A DNA stretch of 64,000 nt from Plesiocystis pacifica SIR-1 (lineage in GTDB: Bacteria; Myxococcota_A; Polyangia; Nannocystales; Nannocystaceae), in the NCBI RefSeq assembly GCF_000170895.1, contig NZ_ABCS01000047.1, forward strand, positions 1 through 64,000, written 5' to 3'. Shown here in pieces: positions 41,273-51,749 of the stretch. The stretch's first letter is position 1. Each line of letters begins with the position of its first letter. The notes below the pieces were generated by a model. That model was not told where the DNA came from. It did no database searches and saw only the letters and a list, made by a program, of their open reading frames with translations. A program made the position numbers and the translations under genes.

Positions 41273-44200
41273 TCAGGGCTTGGCGTCGCCGCCGGTCTCC
41301 GCCCCGGCTCCAGCCTCGACCTCGACCTCGCCCTTGCGCTTTCGCTTCCGCCGCTTGCGCTCCTTCGAGCGTTTGGGCTTCAGCGCCTTGGGCTCGAGCT
41401 TGATCTTCCCGCCGAACAGCCACAGGTAGCGCTCGCCGTCCTCGTTGCCGCCGCCGACGATCCAAAACAGCGCGCGCCAGTGCAGCTGCGGGGGCTGGCC
41501 CTCGGCCTCGCGCCGCCAGCTCGCCAGGCCCGGGCCGATGAGGTGCCCGACCTTCTCGGGGGTCGCCCGGCGGGCGTAGAGCGCCGGGACCAGCTGGGTC
41601 TCGGTCTCCTTGTTGGGGTTGCGGACGTCGTACCAAAGCGGCATGCCCACGGTGACGCGGCGCTTGTCGTTGGCGAAGTGCCACACGAGCGGGAACTGCA
41701 CCGCGTTGTTGTGCTTTTTGTTGCGGTGCTGGACGAACAGGCCGGGGATGACCGCGGTCCACTTCTCGCCCTTGGCCATGTTGTTGTCGCGCAGGTAGAG
41801 CGGCAACAGCCAGTGCAGGCGCCGCTCCTTGTAGGCGTCGCGCAGGAAGAACAGCGGCGGGAGCACGGCGGTGCTGACCTGGTGGGGGCGCTTGAACTGC
41901 CACACCAGCAGCGACGACTGCCACCAGCTCCGATCCTCGCGGTGCCGGCTGATGTACAGCGGCGGGAGCGCCCAGGTCGTGCTGATGTCCTTGTAGGGCT
42001 TGCCGTCGGGGCCCTTTCGGTAGCCCTTGTGGTAGGCGATGATCGGCCACAGGAAAGTCGTGGCCTGCTCGTTGGTGACCTTGCGGTAGACCAGCGGCGC
42101 GTACCAGCCAGCTCCTTGCCGGGCTTGTGGGCGACGCCGCCGAGCAGGGTGTAGAACTTGAAGCCGGGCTCCTCGCCGCCGCGCTGGCGGTCGAACCAGT
42201 ACAGCGCCAGGGCCGAGTGGGTCCGCCGACCCTCGCCCGCGGGCCGCCCGTCCTTGCCGTAGAAGAACAGCGGGAAGCTGCCCCACAGCGTGTAGCGCTT
42301 CTCCGGGAGGTCCTGGGCCTGGAAGCCGCCCTTTTGGTAGCGGAACAGCAAGGGCACCACGCCGGTGAAGCGGTAGTTCTTGCGCAGGCGGTGGATATCG
42401 TAGAAGAGCGGGAAGGCGATGCCGGCCTTGACGAAGTCGTGGTTGCCGTGGACGCCGACGACGAAGGGGAAGGCCATCCAGGTCCGCCCGCCGCTGGGCC
42501 GCACGCGGTCGAACCACAGCGGCAGCGCGACGGTGGTCCGCTCCCGGGCTTCCTTGTCCTCGAGGCTGACGATCAGCGGCGGGACCACGAGCAGGCGGCG
42601 CTTGTCCGAGTCCTCCCAGTAGGCGAGGGGGCCCAGGCCGCTGATCAGCTTGTCGCGGGTCAGCCGGTGGTAGTAGGGGCCCGCGACCAGGGTGTGGGTC
42701 CGGCGGGTGCGGTCGCGGGAGTAGAACACGACCAAGCTGGCGTCGATGTCGACGCCCCCGGGCTGGCGCTGGCCGAAGTACAGCGGCGCGATGGCCAGGG
42801 TGTTGCGCGGCTTGTCTCCGCGGATGCGCCCGCGCCAGATCAGCGGCGTCCAGATGTCGAGGTCGCGCTCGGGCCGGCGGTCGCGGACGTAGAGCGGGAA
42901 CAAGACGTCCGTCGAGCCCGTGCGCTGGCCGGCGCCGTCGAGGCGGACCTCGTGGTGGAACAGGGGCGCCAGGCCGCCGCCGCGCTTGCCCGCCTCGGCG
43001 CCTTGGTTGTTGAAGCCGTAGGCGAGCAGGCCGACCCAGCCGTTGCCGTCGGGCCCGCGCTTGGCCCCGCCCAGGGGCGACAGGTGCAGGGTCGAGTCCC
43101 CGCGCTGGCGTCGGTAGTAGAGCGGGAACAGGGCCGAGTCGCGGTGGCGGACGCTCTGACCGTCGAGGGTCAGCTCGCGGCGCACGTCCCAGGCGAGCAA
43201 GCCCGCGCCGATGGTCTGGCTCGTCGGCGTCTTGGTGCGCACGAACAGCGGCCAGACGGTCCGGCTGGTCTGGGCCTGCTTGTCCTCGACGTGGCCAAAG
43301 AGCAGGGGCGGGATGACGGTGTAGCGCTGGCGATCGTCGTTGGCGGCGACGAACAGGGGGACCAGGCCGGCGCGGAAGCCCTGGGCCCGGCGCTGGACGT
43401 AGAGCGGCGGGACCACCCAGGTGTCGTGCTGGCGCTCGGGATCCTCGCTCTCGTCGCGCACGTGCCAGAACATCGGCGTGACGACCTGGTAGCTGCGCGT
43501 GCCCTTGCGCCCGGCGAAGGTCAGCAGGGGCGGGGCGCCGAAGCGGGCGTAGCCGCTGCCGTCGGTGGCCCGGGCGTCGCCGAGGGTGCTGCGGTAGACC
43601 AGCGGGCCCACGCCCCAGGCGCTGCGCTCGGCCCCGGGGGTCTCGAAGTTGGCGTCGCGCCAGAACAAGCCGGCGGCGACGAGCTGGCGGCTGCGCTCGG
43701 GCGAGTGGTGGACCCAGGTCAGCAGCGGCAGGGATCCGCCGCCGCCGCCTCGGGGCGTGCCGTCGGGGCCGCGGTCGCGCCACATCGAGAAGGCCAGGGT
43801 GTGGACGGCGGTGCGCTCGGGGCTGCGCCGCCACATGGCCAGGGGCGCGAGGATGTTGAGGGAGGCGTCGTTGCGCAGGTCGGCGAAGCGCAGCCACAGC
43901 GGCGCCGCCCAGGTCACGCGTTGGTTGGGGTCGCGGATGTGCCCGACCAGCGGGCTCGCCCAGGTCTTGCGATCGACGAGCTTGTCGTGGTGCCCCCAGA
44001 CCAGCGGCGTGACCATGGTCAGGCTCGCGTCGCGGTCTTGGGTGCGGAAGGTCAGCAGCGGCGGGATGGCCCAGGCCGAGCGCTCGCGGGCCGCGTCCGT
44101 GCGCCGGATCCACGGGATCGTCCACAGCTCCTTGCGGTTGCCGAACTCGCGGCTTTGCCAGTGGAACAGGGGCAGGACCGTGCGGTGGGTGACGCCGGTG

Positions 44201-45294
44201 CCCTCGTTGCGGCCGCCGAAGTAGAGCGGGCTGACGTCGAGGGTTCGCAGGCCCTTCTTGAACCGGAAGAACACCGGGGCGGCGACGAAGTGGCGGCGGT
44301 CGTTGTCGACCAGATCGTCGTCGAGCTTCGAGTGCCCGTACCAAAACAGCAGCGCCGACATGCCGAAGAAGCGGTCGGGCTCCTTGGTCTGGTAGTGCAG
44401 CGGGAAGACGAACAGGTTCTTGACGTACTTGTTGCCCCACCACCACACGAGGGGGAACTGCCCGAAGTTGAACTCCTCGCCGACGCGGCGGTAGCCCATC
44501 AGCAGGGGCAGGGCTGCCCACACCGTCTTGTGCTCGCTGAAGCCTCCAAAGTAGAGGCCCAGGGGGTTCATCCACCGCTTCTTGCCGCGCTCTTTGTTGT
44601 AGTACGCGAAGGTGAAGCTGAGGTCCGCGTGGAACAGCTTCTCGGGGTGGCCGTCCTTGGGCTGGCGGTGGACGAAGAGCGGCGGGAAGGTCAGCGCCTT
44701 GGTCGTGTGCGTGTCGTAGTCGCGCTCGAGCCAAAAGGGCGGGACGGTGCGCTTGCGCTGGAGCGTGGGCGTCTCGAGCTCGAACTCGGCCTCGCCCTCG
44801 CCGGCCAGCGTGGCGTCGCCTTCGGTCTCGCCTTCAGTCTCTACGGGAGCCGCGGGCGTCGTCGTGGCCGCGCCAGGGCGCACGGGGATGGTCGCGCCGC
44901 TGGGCACGGGGGCCGGCTGGGTCGCGCCGCCGGGCTGACCGGGCTGACCGGGCTGACCGGGCTGACCAGGGCTGGGAGGCGGCGCCGCGAGGGCGCCCGC
45001 CGAGAAGCCAGCAGGGGAGGGCGCGCGCAGCCGTCCCGGGAGGTCGAGGGCGCGGCTGCGGGCGGCGGCCGGGTGCGGCTGGAGTCGGGCCGCGACGGGG
45101 GCCGAAGGCGGGGGCAGCAGCAGCACCCGCTCGTGACCGTCGAGGGCGCTCGCCTCGGTGAGGGCGGGGCCTTCGGGGTCGTCCAGCTCCGAGGCCGACG
45201 CGACGCCCGTCCACGACAGCACGAGCCCGAACACGGCGAGGGCGAGGGTCCGTCGTGGGCGGCGGCGGGGGTTCTTGCGGGGGCGCGGGCGCAT
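41273..45294 (-). CDS. giant secreted aromatic/PL-repeat protein, interrupted by one frameshift
   Basis: ATG 45294 gives a signal-like leader (RRTLALAVFGLVLSWTGVASA), a low-complexity Pro/Gln/Gly region (with GQPGQPGQPGQPGG) and an acidic stretch. Then come more than 30 units of roughly 22 residues of the type xVxPLxFxxRxxxxx (TWVVPPLYVQRR, LVPLFVAAND, YTVIPPLLFG, TVWPLFVRTK), reading as alternating amphipathic strands. At about nt 42,107-42,111 the frame breaks: after HKPGKELAG the same repeat continues in another frame (WYAPLVYRKVTNEQATTF) to a Lys/Arg-rich end near 41,275. One extra G there would restore a protein of about 1,340 residues. Either a sequencing or assembly error or a real mutation. 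Family unrecognised; a surface or outer-membrane structure is inferred. Confidence 0.8.
44931..44966 (-). repeat. 9-bp tandem repeat encoding GQP units
   Basis: Four perfect CGGGCTGAC units on the plus strand (read as GTCAGCCCG on the coding strand) encode the GQPGQPGQP linker of the giant repeat protein, followed by a degenerate fifth unit. Confidence 0.8.
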
Positions 45295-45520
45295 TCGAGT
45301 GCGGGGGTCGGGTCGGTCGGGCCAACGCCGTGGGCGTCTCCGACTTGCAGACCCGGGGTCCGAAGTCGCGCGAGGGTATGCGAAGCGACCGGGGAGGGCC
45401 AGCGTGGAGTTGGCGCAAAGTCCGCTCGCCGCGTCCATCGAGTCGCTCCGTGGACACCGCGGACGGACCGGGGTCTGCGCTTGCCTGGGGCAGACCCCTG
45501 TACTACCTAGACTCGCTCCA

Positions 45521-46258
45521 ATGGCCGAAGCGCAGACTCCAGAAGATCCCTTGGCGGCCCTTCGCATCGATCTCGACGAGCTCGAGGAGGGTCGCCACGA
45601 AGTCGAGGCGAGCTTGCCCCAGGCGTGGATCGGCGAGGTGCTGTCGAGCACCGACGCGCAGACGCGCGACGACGGCCGGGCGCACCTCGAGCTCGACGTC
45701 CAAGGAGATCGGACCGTGCTGGTCCGCGGTCGCCTCGAGCTCCGCTACGTCGTGCCCTGTGCCCGCTGCCTCGACGACGCCTTCGTCGACGTTGGCTCGG
45801 AGACGCAGGACCTGTGCGTGACCTACGTGCCCGCCGAGCGCCTGCGCCAGTGGGCCGAGGTCAGCGGCGAGGCCCTCGAGGGCGAGGGCGACGAGATCGA
45901 GCCCCTCGATCCCAGCGAGCTCGACGAGCTCGGCTACGAGGGCAAGCACCTCGACCTGCGCGAGCTCGTCAGCGAGCAGATCCTGCTCGCCTATCCCATG
46001 CGGGCTCTGTGCGCGCGCGGGGAGGCCTGCCTGGGTCTGTGCTCGAACTGTGGGGCCAACCTCAATCACGCCGTCGAGGGCGACCCCGAGCTCGCGGCGG
46101 CCGGATCGCCCCCGAGCGCGTGTCCCAAGTGCGGTCATCGCCTCGACGGATCGGAGCCCGAGGGCGCCGCGGACACGCCCTGGAAAAAGGCCCTGGCTGG
46201 GGTCTCGCTGCAGGATTCGGGGTCCGAGGGGAAGGGCGGCGGGGGCTCGAAGGGCTGA
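45521..46258 (+). CDS. yceD: DUF177/YceD-family protein
   Basis: The protein belongs to the DUF177 (YceD) family, linked to 23S rRNA accumulation and almost always encoded next to rpmF, as here. At 245 residues it has the conserved first metal-like pair PCARCLDDA, acidic ELDELGYEG with LDLRELVSEQILLAYPM, and CLGLCSNCGANLN. A third CPKCGHRLDG pair and a Gly/Ser tail extend it beyond the E. coli protein (173 aa). Start is the ATG at 45521. The 226-bp region before it is shared with the divergent giant repeat gene. It probably forms an operon with rpmF 100 bp downstream. Confidence 0.85.
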   Translation: MAEAQTPEDPLAALRIDLDELEEGRHEVEASLPQAWIGEVLSSTDAQTRDDGRAHLELDVQGDRTVLVRGRLELRYVVPCARCLDDAFVDVGSETQDLCVTYVPAERLRQWAEVSGEALEGEGDEIEPLDPSELDELGYEGKHLDLRELVSEQILLAYPMRALCARGEACLGLCSNCGANLNHAVEGDPELAAAGSPPSACPKCGHRLDGSEPEGAADTPWKKALAGVSLQDSGSEGKGGGGSKG

Positions 46259-46358
46259 GCATCCGTACCGCAACCGTGAGCTGAGTCTCCAAGAAAAAGC
46301 GCTCCCCCTCTTTCATCTCGTCGCCAAACCATTCACACTCCCGCTCCCCGAGGAGCCC

Positions 46359-46544
46359 ATGGCAGTCCCCAAAAAACGCAAGTCCAAGTCTCGACGCGAC
46401 ATGCGGCGTGCCAATCACGACCGCCGGACCGCGCCGGTGCTCTCGTCCTGCCCCAACTGCGAGGAGCTGATGCTCAGCCATCGCGTTTGCCCGGCCTGCG
46501 GCTACTACAAGGGTCGCCAGGTCGTCGAGGTCGAGCAGGACTGA
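46359..46544 (+). CDS. rpmF: 50S ribosomal protein L32, zinc-ribbon form
   Basis: The 61-residue protein starts MAVPKKRKSKSRRDMRRANH, the canonical L32 N-terminus, and keeps both zinc-binding pairs, CPNC and CPACG (the C+ form). ATG 46359 is preceded by GAGGAG at good distance. It sits between yceD and plsX, the standard bacterial order yceD-rpmF-plsX-fab. L32 lies near the peptide exit region of the large subunit. Confidence 0.97.
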   Translation: MAVPKKRKSKSRRDMRRANHDRRTAPVLSSCPNCEELMLSHRVCPACGYYKGRQVVEVEQD

Positions 46545-46550
46545 GCGCCT

Positions 46551-46618
46551 CGGGCCACGTTGGTGGCCCGCAGCGACAGGTCCAATCAATTGGGCTCGGG
46601 CCAAGAGGCTCGAGCCCA
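46551..46618 (+). terminator. two consecutive hairpins after rpmF
   Basis: CGGGCCAC/GTGGCCCG (46551-46558 with 46563-46570, four-base loop) and TGGGCTCG/CGAGCCCA (46591-46598 with 46611-46618, 12-nt loop) lie between rpmF and plsX. Neither has a T-run. They may attenuate read-through from the ribosomal gene into the fatty-acid genes. Confidence 0.45.
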
Positions 46619-46654
46619 TCGGTAATTGTCATGGCCGTGTCCCGGCTGGGCTCT

Positions 46655-46670
46655 CACGTCCACGACTCAG
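46655..46670 (-). repeat. short fragment matching the end of the intergenic hairpin repeat
   Basis: CACGTCCACGACTCAG is identical to 17,921-17,936, i.e. the right arm and stop-codon end of copy 1. No matching left arm is present here. It may be a decayed copy, 18 bp before plsX, or coincidence. Confidence 0.35.
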
Positions 46671-46688
46671 CCCTGATACCCTCCGCGC

Positions 46689-47876
46689 ATGCCCACGGCT
46701 GAGCCCGAGCATCGGGTTGCCCTCGACGCCCACGGCAGCGACGGACGCCCGGGGGTCGAGGTCGCCGCAGCGATCCTCGCGGCCGAGGCCGCGCTCGGCG
46801 TCGACCTGGTCGGCGATCGCTCGCGCCTCGAGCCCGCCCTGCGCGAAGCCCTCGACGCGCGCGCGCGCGCGGCCAAGCTCGACGGGCCCGCGCGCGAAGC
46901 CCTCGAAGCGGCCGTCGCCGAGCGCGTGGCGATCGTCCACGCGAGCCAGGAGATCGCCATGGACGAGAGCCCCGCGCGGGCGGTGCGGGCCAAGCCCGAG
47001 GCCTCGCTGTGCGTGGCCATCGCCCGGGCGCGCGGGGGAGGCCCCTGCGTCGGCGCGGTGTCGGCGGGCAACTCGGGGGCGCTGCTCGCCGCCGGTACCA
47101 TGGGTCTCGGGCGTTACGCTGGCGTCGATCGTCCCGCGATCCTGACCGCGATTCCGCAGGTCACTCACGGTGCAAAAGACGAGGGCTCACGTGGGGATTC
47201 GCGTGCAAGCTCGACCGCGGCAGGGCCTAGCACACTGCTCCTCGACGCCGGCGCAAACGTCCGCTGCCGGCCCCTGAACCTGGTGCAGTTCGCGGTCCTC
47301 GGGGCCGTGCACGCGAGCGCTCGGGCCGGTCGCGAAGCGGGCGCGCGGCCCCGGGTGGCAGTGCTGGCCAACGGCACCGAAGCGGGCAAGGGCACGGAGC
47401 TGACGAGGACCACCCACGACCTGCTCAGCGCCCATTCCAGCCCCTCTTTCGAGTTCGTCGGCTACGTCGAACCGGCCCAGCTGTTCGGCCCGGCGTGCGA
47501 CGTGGCCGTGACCGACGGGTGGACCGGCAACATCACCCTCAAGGTCGCCGAGGCGGCCATGGCCGCGTGGCCTCAGCTGCTGCGCGAGGCCCTTCGCGGC
47601 AATCCCTTGCCGGCCCCTGCACGATCGGCACTCGCCGCCGTTCGTGGCCGCGTCGACCCCAACGCCCACGGCGGCGCACCCCTCGTCGGGGTCGACGGCA
47701 CGCTCATCATTTGCCACGGTGCCAGTGAACCCAGGGCGCTGGTCCACGCCGTGAACTTGGCTGGACGCTACGCGCGAGCGAAGATAGGCGAGGCCTCGCG
47801 CGAGGCCCTCGCCGCCCATCGAGAGCTGTTCGCAGCAGCCTCGAGTCAGCGCCTCGGGAGGTCACAGCGACAGTGA
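46689..47876 (+). CDS. plsX: phosphate acyltransferase PlsX
   Basis: PlsX converts acyl-ACP to acyl-phosphate, the first step of PlsX/PlsY phospholipid synthesis. Conserved blocks are present: VALDAHGSDGRPG, EIAMDESPARAVRAK, SAGNSGALLAAGTMGLGR, LLLDAGANVRCRPLNLVQFA, NGTEAGKGTEL, FVGYVEP and VTDGWTGNITLKVAE. At 395 residues it is longer than usual (about 340-350). The extra length includes a Ser/Gly-rich insertion of about 22 residues between TAIPQ and TLLLDAGAN (about nt 47,160-47,235) whose base composition is lower in G+C. ATG 46689. The stop overlaps fabD as GTGA. fabH, normally next, is missing. Confidence 0.94.
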   Translation: MPTAEPEHRVALDAHGSDGRPGVEVAAAILAAEAALGVDLVGDRSRLEPALREALDARARAAKLDGPAREALEAAVAERVAIVHASQEIAMDESPARAVRAKPEASLCVAIARARGGGPCVGAVSAGNSGALLAAGTMGLGRYAGVDRPAILTAIPQVTHGAKDEGSRGDSRASSTAAGPSTLLLDAGANVRCRPLNLVQFAVLGAVHASARAGREAGARPRVAVLANGTEAGKGTELTRTTHDLLSAHSSPSFEFVGYVEPAQLFGPACDVAVTDGWTGNITLKVAEAAMAAWPQLLREALRGNPLPAPARSALAAVRGRVDPNAHGGAPLVGVDGTLIICHGASEPRALVHAVNLAGRYARAKIGEASREALAAHRELFAAASSQRLGRSQRQ

Positions 47877-48841
47877 GCGACACCGTGATGAACGAGAACA
47901 CGACCACCGCGTTCATGTTTCCAGGGCAGGGCAGTCAGGCCGTCGGCATGGGCAAGGCCCTCTACGACCAGTTCGAGGAGGCCCGCCAGACCTTCGCCGA
48001 GGCCGACGCGGCCCTCGGGGAGAACTTCACCAAGCTCGTCTTCGAAGGTCCCGAGGAAGAGCTGGCGATGACCGCCAACACCCAGCCGGCGGTGTTCACC
48101 ACCTCGATGGCGGCGCTGCGCGTGCTCCGGGCCCGGGTCGATGTCGAGCCGCGCCTGTGCCTGGGCCACAGCCTCGGCGAGATCACGGCGCTGGTGTCCG
48201 TCGGCAACTTCAACTTCCGCAACGGCGTGCGCCTGGCCCGGCTCCGCGGCCAATCCATGCAAAAGGCGGTGCCCGCGGGCATCGGCGGCATGGCGGCGAT
48301 CATGGGCATCGACCCCGAGGCCGTCGACGCGATGTGCACCAAGGCCAGCATCGACGGCGAGGCCGTGCAGCCCGCGAACATCAACGGCCCCTCGCAGGTC
48401 GTCGTGGCTGGCCACGCCGCCGCCGTCGAGCGCGTCGCCGACATGGCCCACGACATCGAGGGCGGCCGCGCCGTCACCCTCAAGGTCAGCGCGCCCTTCC
48501 ACTGCCAGCTGATGCAGCCGGCCGCCGAGGCCCTCGACGAGATGCTCGGGATCCTCGACTTCCACGCGATGTCGGCCCCGGTCATCTCCAACGTCGAGGC
48601 CGACGCCAACTTCGACCGCGAGCGCGTCCGCGGGCTGCTGGTCCGCCAGGTCACCAGCCGCGTGCGCTGGGACGCCTCGGTCCGCAAGGCCATCGAGCTC
48701 GGCTGCACCACCGCCGTCGAGCTCGGCCACGGGAAGGTGCTCCGCGGCCTGTGCCGGCGCATCGATCGCAGCCTCAAGGTCCACTCCTGCGGCGAGCCCA
48801 AGGACATCGCCAAGCTGATCGAGATCTTCGGCGAGCAGTGA
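47873..48841 (+). CDS. fabD: malonyl-CoA:ACP transacylase
   Basis: FabD loads malonate onto ACP for fatty-acid elongation. The 322-residue protein starts at a GTG overlapping the plsX stop. Motifs are FMFPGQGSQ near the N-terminus, nucleophile Ser100 in GHSLGE, Arg125 in RLRGQSM and His210 in APFHCQLM. The family's SGP-like loop reads INGPSQVVVAGH. The N-terminal extension VSDTVMNENTT is short; an in-frame ATG at 47888 is an alternative start. It is followed by a 361-bp gap before fabG, unusually long for this cluster. Confidence 0.95.
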   Translation: MSDTVMNENTTTAFMFPGQGSQAVGMGKALYDQFEEARQTFAEADAALGENFTKLVFEGPEEELAMTANTQPAVFTTSMAALRVLRARVDVEPRLCLGHSLGEITALVSVGNFNFRNGVRLARLRGQSMQKAVPAGIGGMAAIMGIDPEAVDAMCTKASIDGEAVQPANINGPSQVVVAGHAAAVERVADMAHDIEGGRAVTLKVSAPFHCQLMQPAAEALDEMLGILDFHAMSAPVISNVEADANFDRERVRGLLVRQVTSRVRWDASVRKAIELGCTTAVELGHGKVLRGLCRRIDRSLKVHSCGEPKDIAKLIEIFGEQ

Positions 48842-49202
48842 GCTGACTGCTGCGAGGGGACCGTCGTTACCCAGGTCACGGTTCACCCCGCACGCTTGGC
48901 GCGCAACCCCTTGCACGTTCTGAGCGTGGCCCGAGCAGACCCGAGAGGCGAGGGGACCCCCACTGAGCCGGGGAGTGTCGGAGAAAGGGCGCCGTAGGGC
49001 GCCCGACGACGCCCCCGGCTCTCGCGCGTGCGCGCGGCGAGTCCGGGTCACGCCGGGCCCCTTCGTCGTGGGGCCTCGGCAGGCGTCTGCACAGACCGTG
49101 CAGGCGCGTCGAGAGCCCTGCGCGAGGTTGTGACCCCGCGGCGAAATTCAGCTCCCCAGACCAGTGACAAGCGATTTGTCGTGCGCTACACGTCGTCCCG
49201 CG
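48842..49202. other. 361-bp gene-free gap between fabD and fabG
   Basis: No coding frame with the usual third-position bias is seen. It contains one small hairpin, GGGCGCC/GGCGCCC-type, at 48987-49004 with a four-base loop, and G/C-rich stretches before a mixed segment at 49140-49190 that could hold a promoter for fabG-acpP-fabF. The missing fabH would not fit here. Confidence 0.45.
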
Positions 49203-49973
49203 ATGACGGGCCTGCCGCCATCTTGGTCCCTTTCTGACTCCGTAGCCCTCGTGACTGGCGGCTCCCGGGGCATCGGGCGATCCATCGCCCAAACCCTCGC
49301 TGCGCGCGGGGCCGCGGTGGCGGTCAACTATGCGCGCAACGAGGCCGCGGCCCAGGAAGTCGTGGAGGCCATCGAGGCCGCGGGTGGCAAGGCCATCGCC
49401 GTCGGCTTCGACGTCGCCGACCCCGACGCCGTCGCGGCCGGGGTCAAGCGCGTCGTCGGCGAGCTCGGCGGCCTGCAGATCCTGGTCAACAACGCGGGCA
49501 TCTCCATCGACGCGCTGCTGATGCGGGCCAAGCCCGAGGACATGCGCCGCATCCTCGCGGTCAACCTCGAGGGCGCGCTGACCTGCAGCAAGGCCGCGTC
49601 GCGCCACCTGCTCCGGTCCAAGGCCCGCGGCCGCATCATCAACCTGTCCAGCGTCGTGGGCGAGACCGGCAACGCCGGCCAGAGCATGTACGCCGCGTCC
49701 AAGGCCGGCCTGCTCGGGCTGACCAAGTCCATGGCCCAAGAGCTCGCCGCCCGCGGGGTCACGGTCAACGCCGTCACCCCCGGCTTCATCGAGACCGACA
49801 TGACCGACGCCGCGCTCCAGGGCGACGCCCGCGACAAGCTCATGGCCAAGATCCCGCTCAAGCGCATCGGCCAGCCCGCGGACATCGCCGAGGCCGTCGC
49901 CTACCTGGCCTCGCCCGCCGCCGCCTACGTCACCGGACACGTGCTCCGGGTCAACGGCGGCATGGCGATGTAG
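49203..49973 (+). CDS. fabG: 3-oxoacyl-ACP reductase
   Basis: FabG reduces 3-oxoacyl-ACP with NADPH in the elongation cycle. At 256 residues it is a classical SDR: TGGSRGIGRSIA for nucleotide binding, NNAGIS, catalytic Asn121, Ser150 in NLSSVVG, and Tyr163/Lys167 in YAASKAG. The C-terminal FIETDM and YVTGHVLRVNGGMAM match FabG closely. ATG 49203 is chosen; an earlier in-frame start at 49164 would add a non-homologous leader. acpP follows 59 bp downstream. Confidence 0.95.
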   Translation: MTGLPPSWSLSDSVALVTGGSRGIGRSIAQTLAARGAAVAVNYARNEAAAQEVVEAIEAAGGKAIAVGFDVADPDAVAAGVKRVVGELGGLQILVNNAGISIDALLMRAKPEDMRRILAVNLEGALTCSKAASRHLLRSKARGRIINLSSVVGETGNAGQSMYAASKAGLLGLTKSMAQELAARGVTVNAVTPGFIETDMTDAALQGDARDKLMAKIPLKRIGQPADIAEAVAYLASPAAAYVTGHVLRVNGGMAM

Positions 49974-50032
49974 CCGCTGAAAATTTTCTCACCCAGAATT
50001 CAAAACCCCCAGACACTTCGAAAGTAAGCATC

Positions 50033-50269
50033 ATGTCCGACGACATTCTGAACAAAATCAAGGGGATCATCGCCGAACAGCTCGACGTGGGCGAGGACGA
50101 GGTGACCGCCGAGAAGAGCTTTACGGACGACCTGGGCGCCGACTCCCTGGCCATCGTCGAGCTGGTCCTGGCGCTCGAGGAAGAGTTCGAGGTCAAGATC
50201 CCCGACGACCAGGTCGACGGCATCAAGACCGTCGGCGACGCCGTCAACTACATCCAGAACAACAAGTAG
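50033..50269 (+). CDS. acpP: acyl carrier protein
   Basis: The 78-residue acidic helical protein carries acyl chains on a phosphopantetheine attached to Ser38 in GADSLAIVELV, with the expected DDQVDGIKTVGDAVNYI end. The family motif normally reads DSLD(T/M)VELV; here the residue after Leu is Ala, a minor deviation. ATG 50033 follows an A/T-rich leader. It lies between fabG and fabF, the standard order. Confidence 0.97.
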   Translation: MSDDILNKIKGIIAEQLDVGEDEVTAEKSFTDDLGADSLAIVELVLALEEEFEVKIPDDQVDGIKTVGDAVNYIQNNK

Positions 50270-50294
50270 TCGAACCGTCCCGCACGGGACGAGT

Positions 50295-50344
50295 CGCCCC
50301 GCCTCCCTCCGCCGTCGCACGACGGAGGAGCGGTAGTCGGGGCG
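50295..50344 (+). promoter_or_regulatory. nested hairpin in acpP-fabF gap
   Basis: Outer arms CGCCCCG (50295-50301) and CGGGGCG (50338-50344) enclose an inner stem CTCCGCCGTC/GACGGAGGAG-like (50307-50316 with 50321-50330, one mismatch). It ends 22 bp before the fabF GTG and could modulate the very different amounts of ACP and FabF needed from one transcript. Confidence 0.4.
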
Positions 50345-50365
50345 AAAGCGATTGAGAGACTCTTC

Positions 50366-51610
<1,245 letters not shown>

Positions 51611-51749
51611 TTGTTTGCCCAGGGCTTCTCTCCGAGAGGCCCCCGAACGACCCCCGTCGTCGCCACCCATCCGCGGGGCGAGCGGGGGTCTTCGCTTGCG
51701 CGAACGCGCGCTGGCGCGAGCGGGGCAAAAACCAGCTACAAACACGGTG

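Noticed and set aside
42127..45510. Long plus-strand frame opposite the giant repeat protein
   Set aside because: It is the mirror of the minus-strand repeat gene, has no signal peptide or domain, and the minus-strand frame has a clear signal and repeat pattern.
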